Source: Candidatus Acidianus copahuensis (GTDB lineage: Archaea > Thermoproteota > Thermoprotei_A > Sulfolobales > Sulfolobaceae). From it: a DNA stretch of 37,655 nucleotides. Both the position numbers and the translations under genes were made by a program. This document shows positions 24,769-32,984 of the stretch, one piece after another; positions within the stretch are counted from its first letter, which is position 1; every line of letters starts with the position of its first letter. The notes under the pieces are model-generated. The model was not told the DNA's origin. It did no database searches and was given only the letters and a program-made list of their open reading frames with translations. Where the stretch lies: assembly GCF_000632495.1 (NCBI RefSeq), contig NZ_JFZT01000014.1, forward strand, positions 1 to 37,655. The letters run 5' to 3'.

Positions 24769-25885
24769 ACTCGTAATTAATGAAGAAAAAATAAGGGAAG
24801 CGTTTGGAGGAACATTACCTATTTTAAGATCTAGAGTTTATGTAACACTAGGTTGCAATTTAAATTGCCCTCATTGTTACATAGATGCTGGAAAAGCGAG
24901 ACAAAATGAATTTTCACCAGATGAACTAAAGTCTATTATAGATGAACTAGTAGATAATGGACTCTTATATTTAACTATAACTGGAGGAGAACCCTTTCTA
25001 AAGAGAAAGGAAACTTTAGGTATACTTGAATATGCCTCTTCCAAGGGGCTTATAATACGCATTAATACAAACGGTACTATTTATTCTGATGAAATAATTG
25101 AAAGGTTAAAGAGAATTAATAATCTTCACGTAAACGTCAGCGTTGATGGGCCTAACGAGACAATCCACGAAAAAATAAGAGGTAAAGGAACTTTTAGTAA
25201 AACTATATCATTCATGCGTTTACTAAGGAAAAACAATATAAAAACTGTAATATCATCTGTATTATGGAAAGAAAATGTTAAATATGTAAAAGAAATGGTA
25301 AATTTAGCTTTAGACTTAGACGTTCAAGAATTACGTTTCCCTATAATAACTGGACTAGGTAGAGGAAGATCAGCAATTAACCTATTTCCAAGTGTAGAAG
25401 AACTAAAGAAAGCTGGTGAACAGATTTCAGAATTAGCATTGGAGTTTAAAGATAGATTAGTTATAACTGTAGATCTGCCTCCTGTGTTTTTAAAGAGAGA
25501 GTATATTTATTCTCAAATGTTTAGATTTCTACAATATGGTTGCTTCCTAGGGTTAAATAGAATAGATATCGGACCAGATGGTACTATTTATCCATGTGAT
25601 GGATTAACACAATTCGTAATTGGGAACATTAGAAAAATTAAAGGTGATCTAAAGAATGTGTGGGAAAATTCTGAGATCTTAAGGATAATAAGAGAAAAGA
25701 CAGCTGTAGAAAATCTAAAAGGAGTTTGTGGAAGATGTATATCTAGAGAATCTTGCAGGGGTCATTGCAGGGCAATGGCATACGCTGTGTATAATGACCT
25801 TTCTGCTCCAAATCCTCTATGTCAAAAATTATATGAGATAAACCTATTTCCAGAGGAGTATTTGGTAAGCAATAATGCAACGTGA
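24761..25885 (+). CDS. Radical SAM/SPASM peptide-maturase-like enzyme
   Basis: A 374-residue radical SAM protein. C32-x3-C36-x2-C39 (CNLNCPHC) binds the SAM-cleaving 4Fe-4S cluster, and TGGEP and NTNGT follow. The C-terminal SPASM domain supplies at least seven cysteines: GCFLG, YPCDG, CGRCISRESCRGHC (C-x2-C-x5-C-x3-C) and NPLC, enough for two auxiliary clusters. With the adjacent PqqD-like protein, this is the standard pair for radical modification of a peptide (or for AhbC/D- or PqqE-like chemistry). The downstream MFS gene overlaps it by 11 bases. A role in ribosomal-peptide modification is likely but the substrate is unknown. Confidence 0.88.
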   Translation: MNKLVINEEKIREAFGGTLPILRSRVYVTLGCNLNCPHCYIDAGKARQNEFSPDELKSIIDELVDNGLLYLTITGGEPFLKRKETLGILEYASSKGLIIRINTNGTIYSDEIIERLKRINNLHVNVSVDGPNETIHEKIRGKGTFSKTISFMRLLRKNNIKTVISSVLWKENVKYVKEMVNLALDLDVQELRFPIITGLGRGRSAINLFPSVEELKKAGEQISELALEFKDRLVITVDLPPVFLKREYIYSQMFRFLQYGCFLGLNRIDIGPDGTIYPCDGLTQFVIGNIRKIKGDLKNVWENSEILRIIREKTAVENLKGVCGRCISRESCRGHCRAMAYAVYNDLSAPNPLCQKLYEINLFPEEYLVSNNAT

Positions 25886-27040
25886 TCAAAGTAAATACTT
25901 CTTTTTTATCGCCTTTATTATTAGTCTCTCAATCCATCTATTAGGTCCTTATTACCCTGTCTTCCTTTATCAATCTGGACTTTCTGTGGGATTCATAGGC
26001 TTAATGAAGGCAGTATCCTTATTTTCGTCTGGAATATTCGCGTTTATAGCAGGCACAATTTCGGATGAATATGGTAGATTAAGGGGAGGGAGGCTAGGTC
26101 TCACAGTTACCGCTCTCGGAATATTCTTTATACTATTTTTCAGTCATAATTTGCGGATCCTTACCGTTGCTTTTCTCCTTCTGGGGATAGGAAGCCCCTT
26201 ATTGAACTCTTTCGAGGCGTGGATAGTAGATGAGTACAAAAAAGCTGGAAAGCTTGAAGATACTAAAAAACTTTTCAGCAATGCTAGGATCTTAACGTCC
26301 ATTGCTGCCATATTAGCTGGCTTTATTGGTTTACTCCTCTCACAGTACAGTCTTGGCTTCCTCTCATAGCGAGTGTCATCGCTTTGGTAATAGGGGTCAT
26401 TCTCTCTTTCCTTCCTGGTTTTTACGAAAATTATGGGTCAGAGAGGCTCTCTCAATCCTTATATTATGGCCTATTTCTGCTAAAGAAAGATCAGCGTATC
26501 TTATTTTACACGTTAGGTTACTTACTAATATTTTCTATTTTTAACTTCTTTATATTCGTCTGGCCTATTATCTTAGTGAAGAAAGGACTTCCTAATGACT
26601 TTTTGGGCTACGTTTACATTTTGTTAATTGCTTCATTACTACTAGGTAGTGCCTTATCTAGACTTGTGACGAAAAACCACTCTAGCATTATGCTGGCCTC
26701 CTTAGCCGTGATAACAACGTCTTTCCTTATAGTTGCCTTATTTAATACTCTCTATATTATAGTACTTAGTATGATATTTTTTGAACTCTCATGGGGTGTA
26801 CTCACTCCTTCATTGACCTATTGGAGAAACCTACTTATCCCATCTGAGATAAGAGCCACTTTATTGTCGATTGTATTAGGAATTAGCACTATAGGTTCAT
26901 CCATAATCGTGGCATCATTAAGCAAATTAAGTAGCATAGTGAGTTTAAACTTTGTTTATACACTCGTTATCCCTTTTCTGGGGTTATTGTCCATTATCCT
27001 GTTCACTGTAATGTTAGTATCTAGAGAAAATTTATCTTGA
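25875..27040 (+). pseudogene. MFS transporter split by a frameshift
   Basis: Frame 1 (25875-26369) carries six or so helices and the MFS loop-A motif GTISDEYGRLRGGRLG. Frame 2 (open well before 26384, to 27040) carries the second half. Around 26350-26360 the sequence reads SQYSLG, then shifts: one extra base would join it to LPLIASVIALVIGVI, giving a normal transporter of about 388 residues. The overall length is one base short of a multiple of three. It is the last gene of the PqqD-radical SAM cassette and could have exported its product. The shift may be real decay or a sequencing error. Confidence 0.8.
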
Positions 27041-27090
27041 AACTATCTGCGAATCTCGTCTGTATCCTATCTTCAGCTTTAAACTGAAAA

Positions 27091-27280
27091 TCACAATAAT
27101 AAAAATTTTGAATAAAATAATTTTTATATTATTATATTAAATTTTTATTAAATAAAATAATATAAGCGAAATATAATAATTAATATATTATATTTGTATA
27201 AATAGAATAAAAATACTGAAAGTATAATATAAAAAATTGTTAAAACTATAAAATTTCATTAAACTATGAAAAACGTAAGT
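27091..27280. other. Extremely AT-rich tract
   Basis: Nearly 190 bases of almost pure A and T (only about fifteen G/C), with direct repeats of AATAAAATAAT at about 27111 and 27152. No gene fits. It lies between the MFS gene and the IS1 remnant. It could be a strong terminator zone or merely neutral DNA. Confidence 0.6.
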
Positions 27281-27282
27281 AT

Positions 27283-27785
27283 GTCGTCTTGTCATGATTA
27301 CTAATTTAGCGTAATCAACATGGTTTATCAAGATTTTACCTCTATATGGCATAGTGGTTTGTAGCTAGGGATGTTGTTTTTGCTATTTTTGTTGATGAGA
27401 TGTGGACTTACTTAAAGAGGAATCACTTAGTTTTCTACTTTAATTTGGACTGCTATTGTTTTCACTGGGCTTGGTATGTATGTTGTTGTTGAGGTTGGTG
27501 ATAGGAGTATGGATATTTTCAAGAGGCTTAAGGAGAAGTTGCCAAGGACTAAGCGTTGGGTTACTGATGATTATAATGTTTATTTCCACTTGTGTAATCA
27601 TACTGTTGTTCACTACGTGAGTCCTAACGAGTCCCTCCACTCTTCATTCAGGGATCACTTGGTTAGGCTCAAGAGGAGTACTAAGGCTGTTAATAGGAGT
27701 GTTGAGATGTTATACAATTCAATTATAATGCTCTTACATGAGAAAGGGTTGGTGCCAGAGTTTATATTATCTTGACGACACTTTG
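27283..27785 (+). mobile_element. Internally deleted IS1-family element
   Basis: The left end TATGTCGTCTTGTCATGATTA (27292 region) and the right end, read inwards as GTGTCGTCAAGATAATAT (27782-27765), form an imperfect inverted repeat. Inside is a damaged transposase. The total length of about 500 bp is shorter than a complete IS1-type element. The insertion lies just before a membrane-protein fragment at 27800. Confidence 0.6.
27361..27775 (+). pseudogene. IS1-type DDE transposase, N-terminally deleted and frameshifted
   Basis: The reading VARDVVFAIFVDEMWTYLKR includes the first catalytic Asp (DEMW). A frameshift near 27440 leads into IWTAIVFTGLGMYVVVEVG and the rest (TDDYNVYFHL with the second Asp, and NESLHSSFRDHLVRLKRSTK with the catalytic Glu and the R-x-K box). 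The N-terminal zinc-ribbon/HTH part of the transposase is missing. Non-functional. Confidence 0.8.
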
Positions 27786-27799
27786 AATACACAGGGAGT

Positions 27800-28039
27800 T
27801 TGGGTATTAAAGAATACCTATCTAGGATATCGATAATGGCTTATTACGTAATCGCACCATTCTTCTCCCTCTTCCACGGGATTATTGAGGGTATTATTAT
27901 AAACTTGGTTGGTGGTACTGTGGCAGTCCTAATTTCATCCTCTGAGGGTAAACTTGGTAGGGCTATATTAGGGTGTGGTTCAGTATACATAATAACAACT
28001 TTGGCGGGATTAGAGTTACTAACCTTGATAAAACTCTAA
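27800..28039 (+). pseudogene. C-terminal fragment of a membrane protein, paralogue of the 22500-23314 gene
   Basis: About 79 residues with two to three helices. IKEYLSRISIMAYYV and FSLFHGIIEGIIINLVGGTV align with KEYLARTSVLSYLSL and LLFFGLIEDVIANVIATII of the decayed M48-like gene, and GSVYIITTLAGLELL aligns with its shifted tail GSLFIVSLVATVLL. The N-terminal part is missing; the IS1 remnant sits directly upstream. The TTG start is nominal. Confidence 0.6.
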
Positions 28040-28629
28040 GCAGTTTGTCTTTAGACTTTAGTTCATTTAATGTGTTTCATATTTTAGGGACTCTCTCCTC
28101 ACTCACACCTTTAACAGTTACCTCTAACTAGGGATCATAAGCACAGAGTCTTCTAGATATCACCGTTTTGTAGTGCACAGCATCAATGCGGGGTTCATCA
28201 TAAAAAATCCTAAACCGTTTCGAACATTTTACTATCCTAGAACTAGATAGTTTCATGACCTAGTTCATTTAAGCTACTCCTTATTTCGTTAAATGACGAG
28301 TAAGTTCTAGTCTTATTAAATTTTCTTAACAAGTTATCGAACAAATTAAAAGGTAATTCAATGTGATTGGGCATTGGTTCTACAAATCTAAATTACGCGC
28401 AGACCGATGGTTAACAAGTTTTTATTGGAAGCAACGACTTCAACTATTCTAGAGTAGTTGCGACGTATAAAAAATATACGCTAAAACGGTTCTTCGTAGT
28501 TTACCTTGCGTGCCGAAGGTGTTGTAACATATGGGTAAAAATCTTAATGAACCACGTTAATTGACTAAGAGGACAGCACACATAACACTCAAGATCAAGT
28601 TTATATTAGAGGAAAGTTAGGTCGTACTT
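28040..28629. other. Gene-free stretch
   Basis: No recognisable gene. It contains short palindromes (CTAGAACTAG near 28239; CTATC...GATAG around it) and otherwise looks like old intergenic or remnant DNA ahead of the broken vapBC pair. Confidence 0.4.
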
Positions 28630-28863
28630 ATAAAATACATAGTTAGGATTGATAAAAAGGGTAGGATAGTTATACCGAAAGACGTTAGGGAGAAGTCAAA
28701 CATAAGTAATGTAGTTAAGCTAGTTATAAAGGATAATAAGGTCGTTATAAAACCCTTAAACAAGGGTGACTTGATAAAGAAATAGGGGTTTAAAGTTGAC
28801 TTGGAAAGGGTAGAGGTTGATGAAACCCTAGAGGAGGCTTTAGATGGGAGGCAAAAAAGTTAA
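28630..28863 (+). pseudogene. vapB: VapB-type (AbrB/SpoVT) antitoxin with an in-frame TAG
   Basis: Reading from 28630 gives KYIVRIDKKGRIVIPKDVRE, the AbrB swapped-hairpin DNA-binding motif, then VVIKPLNKGDLIKK, a TAG at 28783-28785, then GFKVDLERVEVDETLEEALD, the toxin-neutralising tail, and TAA at 28861. The likely start codon reads ATA rather than ATG. So both the start and the middle appear mutated. In an intact system it would repress its own operon and block the PIN toxin encoded next. Confidence 0.72.
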
Positions 28864-28992
28864 GAGATATTTTGACGTAAAAGTTTATGTCTATTTCCTT
28901 ACCTGGCATCCATTTTCTGCAAGACAAGAAAGTGGATTGAGGAGACTGATGAGATATACACGGAACATGAAAAAAGACGTGGTTTAACTTAG
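28859..28992 (+). pseudogene. vapC: Truncated VapC (PIN-domain) toxin remnant
   Basis: Directly following vapB, the frame reads KRYFDVKVYVYFLTWHP, the start of a PIN-domain RNase with the first acidic residue (Asp) in place. A shift of frame then gives RKWIEETDEIYTEH, also typical of archaeal VapC. It ends at about 28992; the remaining 80 or so residues are absent, and the ABC operon begins on the other strand. Non-functional. Confidence 0.7.
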
Positions 28993-29005
28993 GGTCTCAG
29001 GCTAT

Positions 29006-29668
29006 TTAAGGTGGCAATAACTTCTCTGGCTTCATATATCTCGTTATAAATACTATAAAGAATACTGATGAAATGAACATCGATAGTCCCAATACTGTAA
29101 TTATTAAATCTGCTGACTTCATGAAATGAGGCAACACAAAGATATAGAAGAGAAGCAGTGTAAGACCTATGTAGCTTCCCAAAGTTATCCTTGAAGATGT
29201 AGGAGTTCTCTGAAGATAGTTTATATACGAGGTAAGAGAGAAGGTTAACCAAGTTAGTCCTAGAGAATTTACTAACATAAGAGGGAAGTAAGTTATATTA
29301 TTAATCAGTAACGCGAGAACGAGAGATTCAGCTCCTTCTAAGATTACTGAAGGTATTATCATAGTTATAACGTAATTTGTTATAGTCTTCTCTTTCGTAT
29401 ATCCACTAGCCAGTATGTACTCTAAAAGCCCAGAGTTCCTATCATCTATAAAGAGTGAAACAGCGAGAGTAGAAAGGGCCATTGCAAGGGCAACAGGGTC
29501 ATCAATCGTCAAGGCGAAAATATATGAATTTGAAGGAAGAATAACTGCATTGCCTAATTTCACAATGTCGTATAAACTAAGCCCAAAGAGAGATACTGCC
29601 AGTATAAATAGATATAATGATGTCCCAATGCTACGCTTAAACATCCTTTTCACTAGATCCAAATACAT
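29006..29668 (-). CDS. ABC transporter membrane subunit
   Basis: 220 residues with about six hydrophobic segments (LYLFILAVSLFGLSLYDIV, ALAMALSTLAVSLFI, VITMIIPSVILEGAESL, YIGLTLLLFYIFVLPHF, ADLIITVLGLSMFISSVFF). The segment DDRNSGLLEYILASGYTK resembles the cytoplasmic coupling region of ABC-2/CcmB-type permeases. The full ribosome binding sequence GAGGTGAT ends 3 bases before ATG 29668, inside the last codons of the ATPase gene. It probably pairs with that ATPase as an exporter of unknown substrate. Confidence 0.75.
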   Translation of the reverse strand: MYLDLVKRMFKRSIGTSLYLFILAVSLFGLSLYDIVKLGNAVILPSNSYIFALTIDDPVALAMALSTLAVSLFIDDRNSGLLEYILASGYTKEKTITNYVITMIIPSVILEGAESLVLALLINNITYFPLMLVNSLGLTWLTFSLTSYINYLQRTPTSSRITLGSYIGLTLLLFYIFVLPHFMKSADLIITVLGLSMFISSVFFIVFITRYMKPEKLLPP

Positions 29669-29671
29669 AAA

Positions 29672-29679
29672 ATCACCTC
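29672..29679 (-). promoter_or_regulatory. Full-length Shine-Dalgarno sequence (GAGGTGAT)
   Basis: GAGGTGAT lies just upstream of ATG 29668 and overlaps the end of the upstream ATPase gene. It is a full match to the archaeal 16S anti-SD and marks an operon-internal, leadered start. Confidence 0.7.
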
Positions 29680-30485
29680 AATAGATCCTCAAGGGGATTA
29701 CTCATCTCCTTAATCTCGTAAATTGAAATACCCTTAGAGATTAGATCTTTCAAAATGCTGTTTACCTCTGATGGATCCTTTAATGTAACCACATAGTACT
29801 CACCTCTGTAATAGCCATCTAATAGCCTCGAGAGGTCAGCCGATGCCTTAATTCCAACGACATATTTTTCAGCCTTTAATTTACCAACTTCCGAGAATAC
29901 TGACACTTTTCCGTTATCTAACAAAATAACGTAATTACCGATATCCTTAGCCTCATAAAGGTTATGGGTCGTGTAAATTACGATCTTATCCTTGCTTAAC
30001 TTAACAATCATCTCCCTAATCTCTGAGGCGGTAGGAGGGTCGAGGTTTGCGGTGGGCTCGTCAACTAAGTATATGTCAAAGTCTTTAAGGAAGAGTTTAG
30101 CTAGAGACACCTTTTTCTTCTGACCTTGAGATAAGTCCACAACCCTCTTATTTTCCAAGTCCCTTAACTTTAGTATGTCAATGACCTTCTCCACGGTTTC
30201 TGGGGAAGATTTAATTAGTCTAGCTATGAAGAGAAGGGCTTTCTTCACTCTCATATCTTGTGGTAAGGCTAAGGAATGGGAAAGGTAACCTATTGACCCT
30301 TTCCTTATTATCTCTCCCTTAATTGGAAGGAGGATTCCCGCAATCACCCTCAAAGTCGTAGTCTTACCAGCCCCGTTCTTACCTAATAAGATATAGATAG
30401 ATGGTTTATCCATCTCAAAACTCACTCCTTTTAACACTACGTTATTCTTGTTATAGCCAGCATAAACGTCTTTGAGAGCTATCAT
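29673..30485 (-). CDS. ABC transporter ATP-binding protein
   Basis: 270 residues. Walker A GKNGAGKTT near residue 34, signature VDLSQGQKKK near 120, Walker B IYLVDEPT near 140, and the switch histidine in YTTHNLYEA. A C-terminal extension after about residue 205 may bind regulators or the permease. The start overlaps the small membrane gene by 4 bases (ATGA). Energises the permease encoded downstream. The substrate is unknown; export is inferred because no binding protein is present. Confidence 0.9.
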   Translation of the reverse strand: MIALKDVYAGYNKNNVVLKGVSFEMDKPSIYILLGKNGAGKTTTLRVIAGILLPIKGEIIRKGSIGYLSHSLALPQDMRVKKALLFIARLIKSSPETVEKVIDILKLRDLENKRVVDLSQGQKKKVSLAKLFLKDFDIYLVDEPTANLDPPTASEIREMIVKLSKDKIVIYTTHNLYEAKDIGNYVILLDNGKVSVFSEVGKLKAEKYVVGIKASADLSRLLDGYYRGEYYVVTLKDPSEVNSILKDLISKGISIYEIKEMSNPLEDLLR

Positions 30486-30706
30486 GGTTCTCGCCCCTTC
30501 GTAAGATTCATTATGGTACCTAGTATTATTACTATGACGATACCTAGTAAAATGGGGGATGAAATATTAAACACTAAGAGAGACACAACGATAACAGCTA
30601 GCGCCAATACTAACTTAAGAAAAATATTAGATCTAAGATAAAACTTCGATATAATAAGGACTACGATTAAAATGAGTATACCAAGAATTACTAAAGTTGG
30701 TATCAT
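30482..30706 (-). CDS. Small membrane protein of the ABC operon
   Basis: 74 residues with two to three membrane helices (TLVILGILILIVVLIIS, FLKLVLALAVIVVSLLVF, ILLGIVIVIILGTIM). First gene of the operon; overlaps the ATPase by 4 bases. No family recognised; probably a transporter accessory subunit. Confidence 0.65.
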   Translation of the reverse strand: MIPTLVILGILILIVVLIISKFYLRSNIFLKLVLALAVIVVSLLVFNISSPILLGIVIVIILGTIMNLTKGREP

Positions 30707-31042
30707 ATTTCTTCAATATTAAGTTTTAGCTATCCTTTAAATTAGATGATAAAAGTTAAATTAGATGATAAAGGTTTGGATTACAAACTTAAGTTACGAT
30801 ATAGACAAAATGGCATTATTTTACCACTTTTAATATATAGTAAGCTTTGAAGCTTAGAATTCTATTTCCTCCATTGGCACAAACATGATAGATATATTTC
30901 CCTCTCAAAAGACTTTTATCAATTATTTCTGTAATGTTATCAAAGTCTTACATAATAATTAGGTATACACGACTACTAGTTAGTAATTTATGCTATTAGT
31001 CGATGTAACTACTTTAAACTGGAGATAAAGAAAAGAGAGGTC
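30707..31042. other. Intergenic region with no gene
   Basis: Between two minus-strand ABC operons. Apart from the direct repeat at 30739-30772 and AT-rich promoter-like sequence I see nothing coding. Confidence 0.5.
30739..30772. repeat. Tandem 15-bp direct repeat upstream of the ABC operon
   Basis: AAATTAGATGATAAA occurs at 30739-30753 and 30758-30772, with a period of 19 bases. It lies 33-66 bases before ATG 30706, around or just upstream of where the promoter should be, so it may bind a regulator. Confidence 0.55.
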
Positions 31043-31897
31043 TTAGCTATTGGTCTCATTTGTACTATTTTCTATATAGAGTATTACATCAGCTAGCGTC
31101 GGTTTCCTAACCTCTACATCATCCTTCAAATATGCCTGGATGTCTTCCTTTCTAACTAAGGACTTCTCGTTTCCTTTAGAGATGACCACAAAATTGTTCA
31201 TAATAGCGTTGAAAGTCTCTTTATCTACTTCCCTTACTGTCCCTCCAACTAGCAGGAATATCCTTTCACAGACACTTTCTATATCGTCAACTTGGTGCGT
31301 GGTCATTAGCACTGTTGATGATCTTCCAAATTTTGATAGTATATCCCATATAACTCGCCTAGTCTGAAAGTCTATCCCGTTCGTAGGTTCATCTAATAAC
31401 AAGACGGGCCTTTTTAACATTAATGCTAACAAAAGCGACAGTTTCCTTGTGTTCCCTTTACTGAGGTAAGGCACCTTAAAGTTTAAGTACTTTTCCAGAC
31501 CGAGAAGCTTAATCAGTTCTAAAGTGTAACTCTTATCGGCCCCAGTAACTTTTAACGCAAAATCAACGTTTTCTTTTACAGTAGAAAAGGAGTCAAGGAA
31601 CTCCCTATCCATGAGGACTGACATAGACTTTACTGCTTTGTCCCTCTCTTTCAATAACGAGTAACCATTTATTAAAACCTCTCCACTGTCAGCCTCCTCT
31701 TGTCCAGACAAAATCTTTATTAGTGTAGTCTTCCCGCTCCCGTTAGGACCAACAACACAATTAACTTTTTCAGATATAGAAAAGGTCACGTCTCTTAATA
31801 CTTCAATTTTTGAGGAAGTAACGGGTAAGTCCTTTAGGAAGGGTACTTTAACACCCTTTAGGTCATACGATTTTGATACGTGAGAGCATTGTATCAT
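31043..31897 (-). CDS. ABC transporter ATP-binding protein (ABC-2 exporter)
   Basis: 284 residues: Walker A GPNGSGKTT near residue 49, signature PYLSKGNTRK near 142, Walker B VLLLDEPT near 165, and the H-loop TTHQVDD. A C-terminal stretch (from about 225) resembles the regulatory tail of drug/peptide ABC-2 exporters. The gene overlaps the permease by 4 bases. Together they form a two-component exporter downstream of a Cys-rich peptide ORF. Confidence 0.9.
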   Translation of the reverse strand: MIQCSHVSKSYDLKGVKVPFLKDLPVTSSKIEVLRDVTFSISEKVNCVVGPNGSGKTTLIKILSGQEEADSGEVLINGYSLLKERDKAVKSMSVLMDREFLDSFSTVKENVDFALKVTGADKSYTLELIKLLGLEKYLNFKVPYLSKGNTRKLSLLLALMLKRPVLLLDEPTNGIDFQTRRVIWDILSKFGRSSTVLMTTHQVDDIESVCERIFLLVGGTVREVDKETFNAIMNNFVVISKGNEKSLVRKEDIQAYLKDDVEVRKPTLADVILYIENSTNETNS

Positions 31898-32745
31898 CTG
31901 TATATACCCTCCATCATGGACTTACTTTTCCTTAATACCTTTATCGAATAAAGGAACAAGACTGTTGCTATAGGTATTATGTATAAAAATGACAAGACCA
32001 CCTGGGTTTGTGGATTAAAAGAGTAGAACCAGAGCGAGTCTAGCTCTGAAGCTTTGTATCCTATAAGGTAATATCTAGCTAGGCTAATTGCTTGAGAGTA
32101 AGGTGAAATAAAAACGATAATCCTCTCATATTCAGGTAGGTACTGGATAGGGTAATATATCCCAGAAAAAACCATCAACACAGTTATAATGAGGGAAATT
32201 AAATAGGAAGCCCCACTAGCAACATTTATCTTTGAATAGATAATTATTCCTAGACAATACGAAATAGTTGTAATAATTAAAATTAAAATAAATGTTCCAA
32301 GAATGCTAGATAAGCTGAAGAGCAGTCCTTCATCACCTAAAATACTGCTTATCGATATTATGGTTGCAAAATTAATAACAGAAATTGCAGTATATATTAA
32401 AACGTTGGACAAAACGTAATATGCCTCTAAGTTATACCCAGTTAACCTAAAAAATTTAATAATGCTTGAATTAAAGTCAATTAAAGATGTGAAAGAGTTG
32501 AATATGGGTAGGTTTAAGCTAAAGAGCACTACTAGCCCAGTCCCAAGATAGGTTAAGAATGAGGAGTGAAGGACTGATGGGGTTAAAATCCTATTAAAGG
32601 ATATTCCTAAGGTGAACAACCAGAAAAAGGGCTGAATAAAATATATGATTAGTACAGTGTATGACGTAAAAGTCCTCTTGAAACTCCTATATATGATAGC
32701 CCAAAAGAGTTGGAAAAGGCGAATGCGAAAGATTTCTTTTTTCAT
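31894..32745 (-). CDS. ABC-2 type transporter permease
   Basis: 283 residues, six hydrophobic segments in typical ABC-2 arrangement (IYFIQPFFWLFTLGI, LGTGLVVLFSLNLPIF, VINFATIISISSILG, GTFILILIITTISYCLGI, LISLIITVLMVFSGIYYPI, LSFLYIIPIATVLFLYSI), with the family segment FSGIYYPIQYLPEYERIIVFISPYS before the last helix. ATG 32745 follows a GGGGAGAG sequence, and its ATGA overlaps the 30-codon ORF upstream. Likely exports a lipid, drug or peptide. Confidence 0.85.
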   Translation of the reverse strand: MKKEIFRIRLFQLFWAIIYRSFKRTFTSYTVLIIYFIQPFFWLFTLGISFNRILTPSVLHSSFLTYLGTGLVVLFSLNLPIFNSFTSLIDFNSSIIKFFRLTGYNLEAYYVLSNVLIYTAISVINFATIISISSILGDEGLLFSLSSILGTFILILIITTISYCLGIIIYSKINVASGASYLISLIITVLMVFSGIYYPIQYLPEYERIIVFISPYSQAISLARYYLIGYKASELDSLWFYSFNPQTQVVLSFLYIIPIATVLFLYSIKVLRKSKSMMEGIYR

Positions 32746-32834
32746 TTATCTCTCCCCAAGTAAATTATATGAACTTTATTTCTAAATCTCTTCCTTTCTT
32801 CTGATGTGTTATTCAGCCATTTTAATTGCGTCAT
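32742..32834 (-). CDS. Possible 30-residue ORF coupled to the permease
   Basis: ATG 32834 opens a frame (MTQLKWLNNTSEERKRFRN, then KVHIIYLGRDK) whose TGA overlaps the permease ATG as ATGA. The peptide is basic with no membrane helix. It may serve only to couple translation from the mini-ORFs above to the permease. Low confidence that the peptide itself matters. Confidence 0.3.
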   Translation of the reverse strand: MTQLKWLNNTSEERKRFRNKVHIIYLGRDK

Positions 32835-32847
32835 CAAGATCTTTCAT
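32809..32847 (-). CDS. Possible 12-residue ORF or C-terminal continuation of the CC peptide
   Basis: ATG 32847 overlaps the TGA of the 46-residue peptide (ATGA) and encodes MKDLDDAIKMAE. Alternatively, a single missing base would fuse this to the upstream peptide, giving one protein of about 58 residues ending in a helical tail. Confidence 0.3.
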   Translation of the reverse strand: MKDLDDAIKMAE

Positions 32848-32984
32848 CCCTCTATTTCAGTGTTACCAGAAGATGCACTCGTAGCAGCTGCTACAGCTAT
32901 ACATATTGCTTCGCTTAAACTCGTAAAACAACATTCACGGTCCGCACAACATTCAAGATACCCTTTGGCGTCTGTTACTGGCAT
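32844..32984 (-). CDS. Candidate 46-residue Cys-rich peptide (CCx4CC) ahead of an ABC exporter
   Basis: ATG 32984 is preceded at 3 bases by GGGGTGAT, a strong ribosome binding site. The peptide begins MPVTDAKGYLECCADRECCF, with Cys at 12, 13, 18 and 19 (CC-x4-CC) and a fifth at 28, followed by an Ala/Ser-rich hydrophobic stretch (ICIAVAAATSASSG) and an acidic end. It leads an operon with an ABC-2 permease and ATPase and is divergent from a membrane protein/PadR regulator pair. Size, composition and context suggest a secreted or modified peptide, or a small metal-binding protein; neither is shown. The opposite-strand frame at 32806-33024 is a shadow. Confidence 0.5.
   Translation of the reverse strand: MPVTDAKGYLECCADRECCFTSLSEAICIAVAAATSASSGNTEIEG

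Noticed and set aside
27091..27280. Replication origin in the AT-rich tract
   Set aside because: No Orc1/Cdc6 gene nearby and no origin-recognition box that I can see; low complexity alone is not enough.
28989..29252. Alternative minus-strand ORF overlapping the ABC permease
   Set aside because: It is in another frame of the permease gene and lacks a start signal; the permease has a full Shine-Dalgarno sequence.
32844..32984. Naming the peptide a sulfolobicin or other known bacteriocin
   Set aside because: I cannot match it to any known toxin, and described sulfolobicin proteins are larger; only context supports a secreted role.
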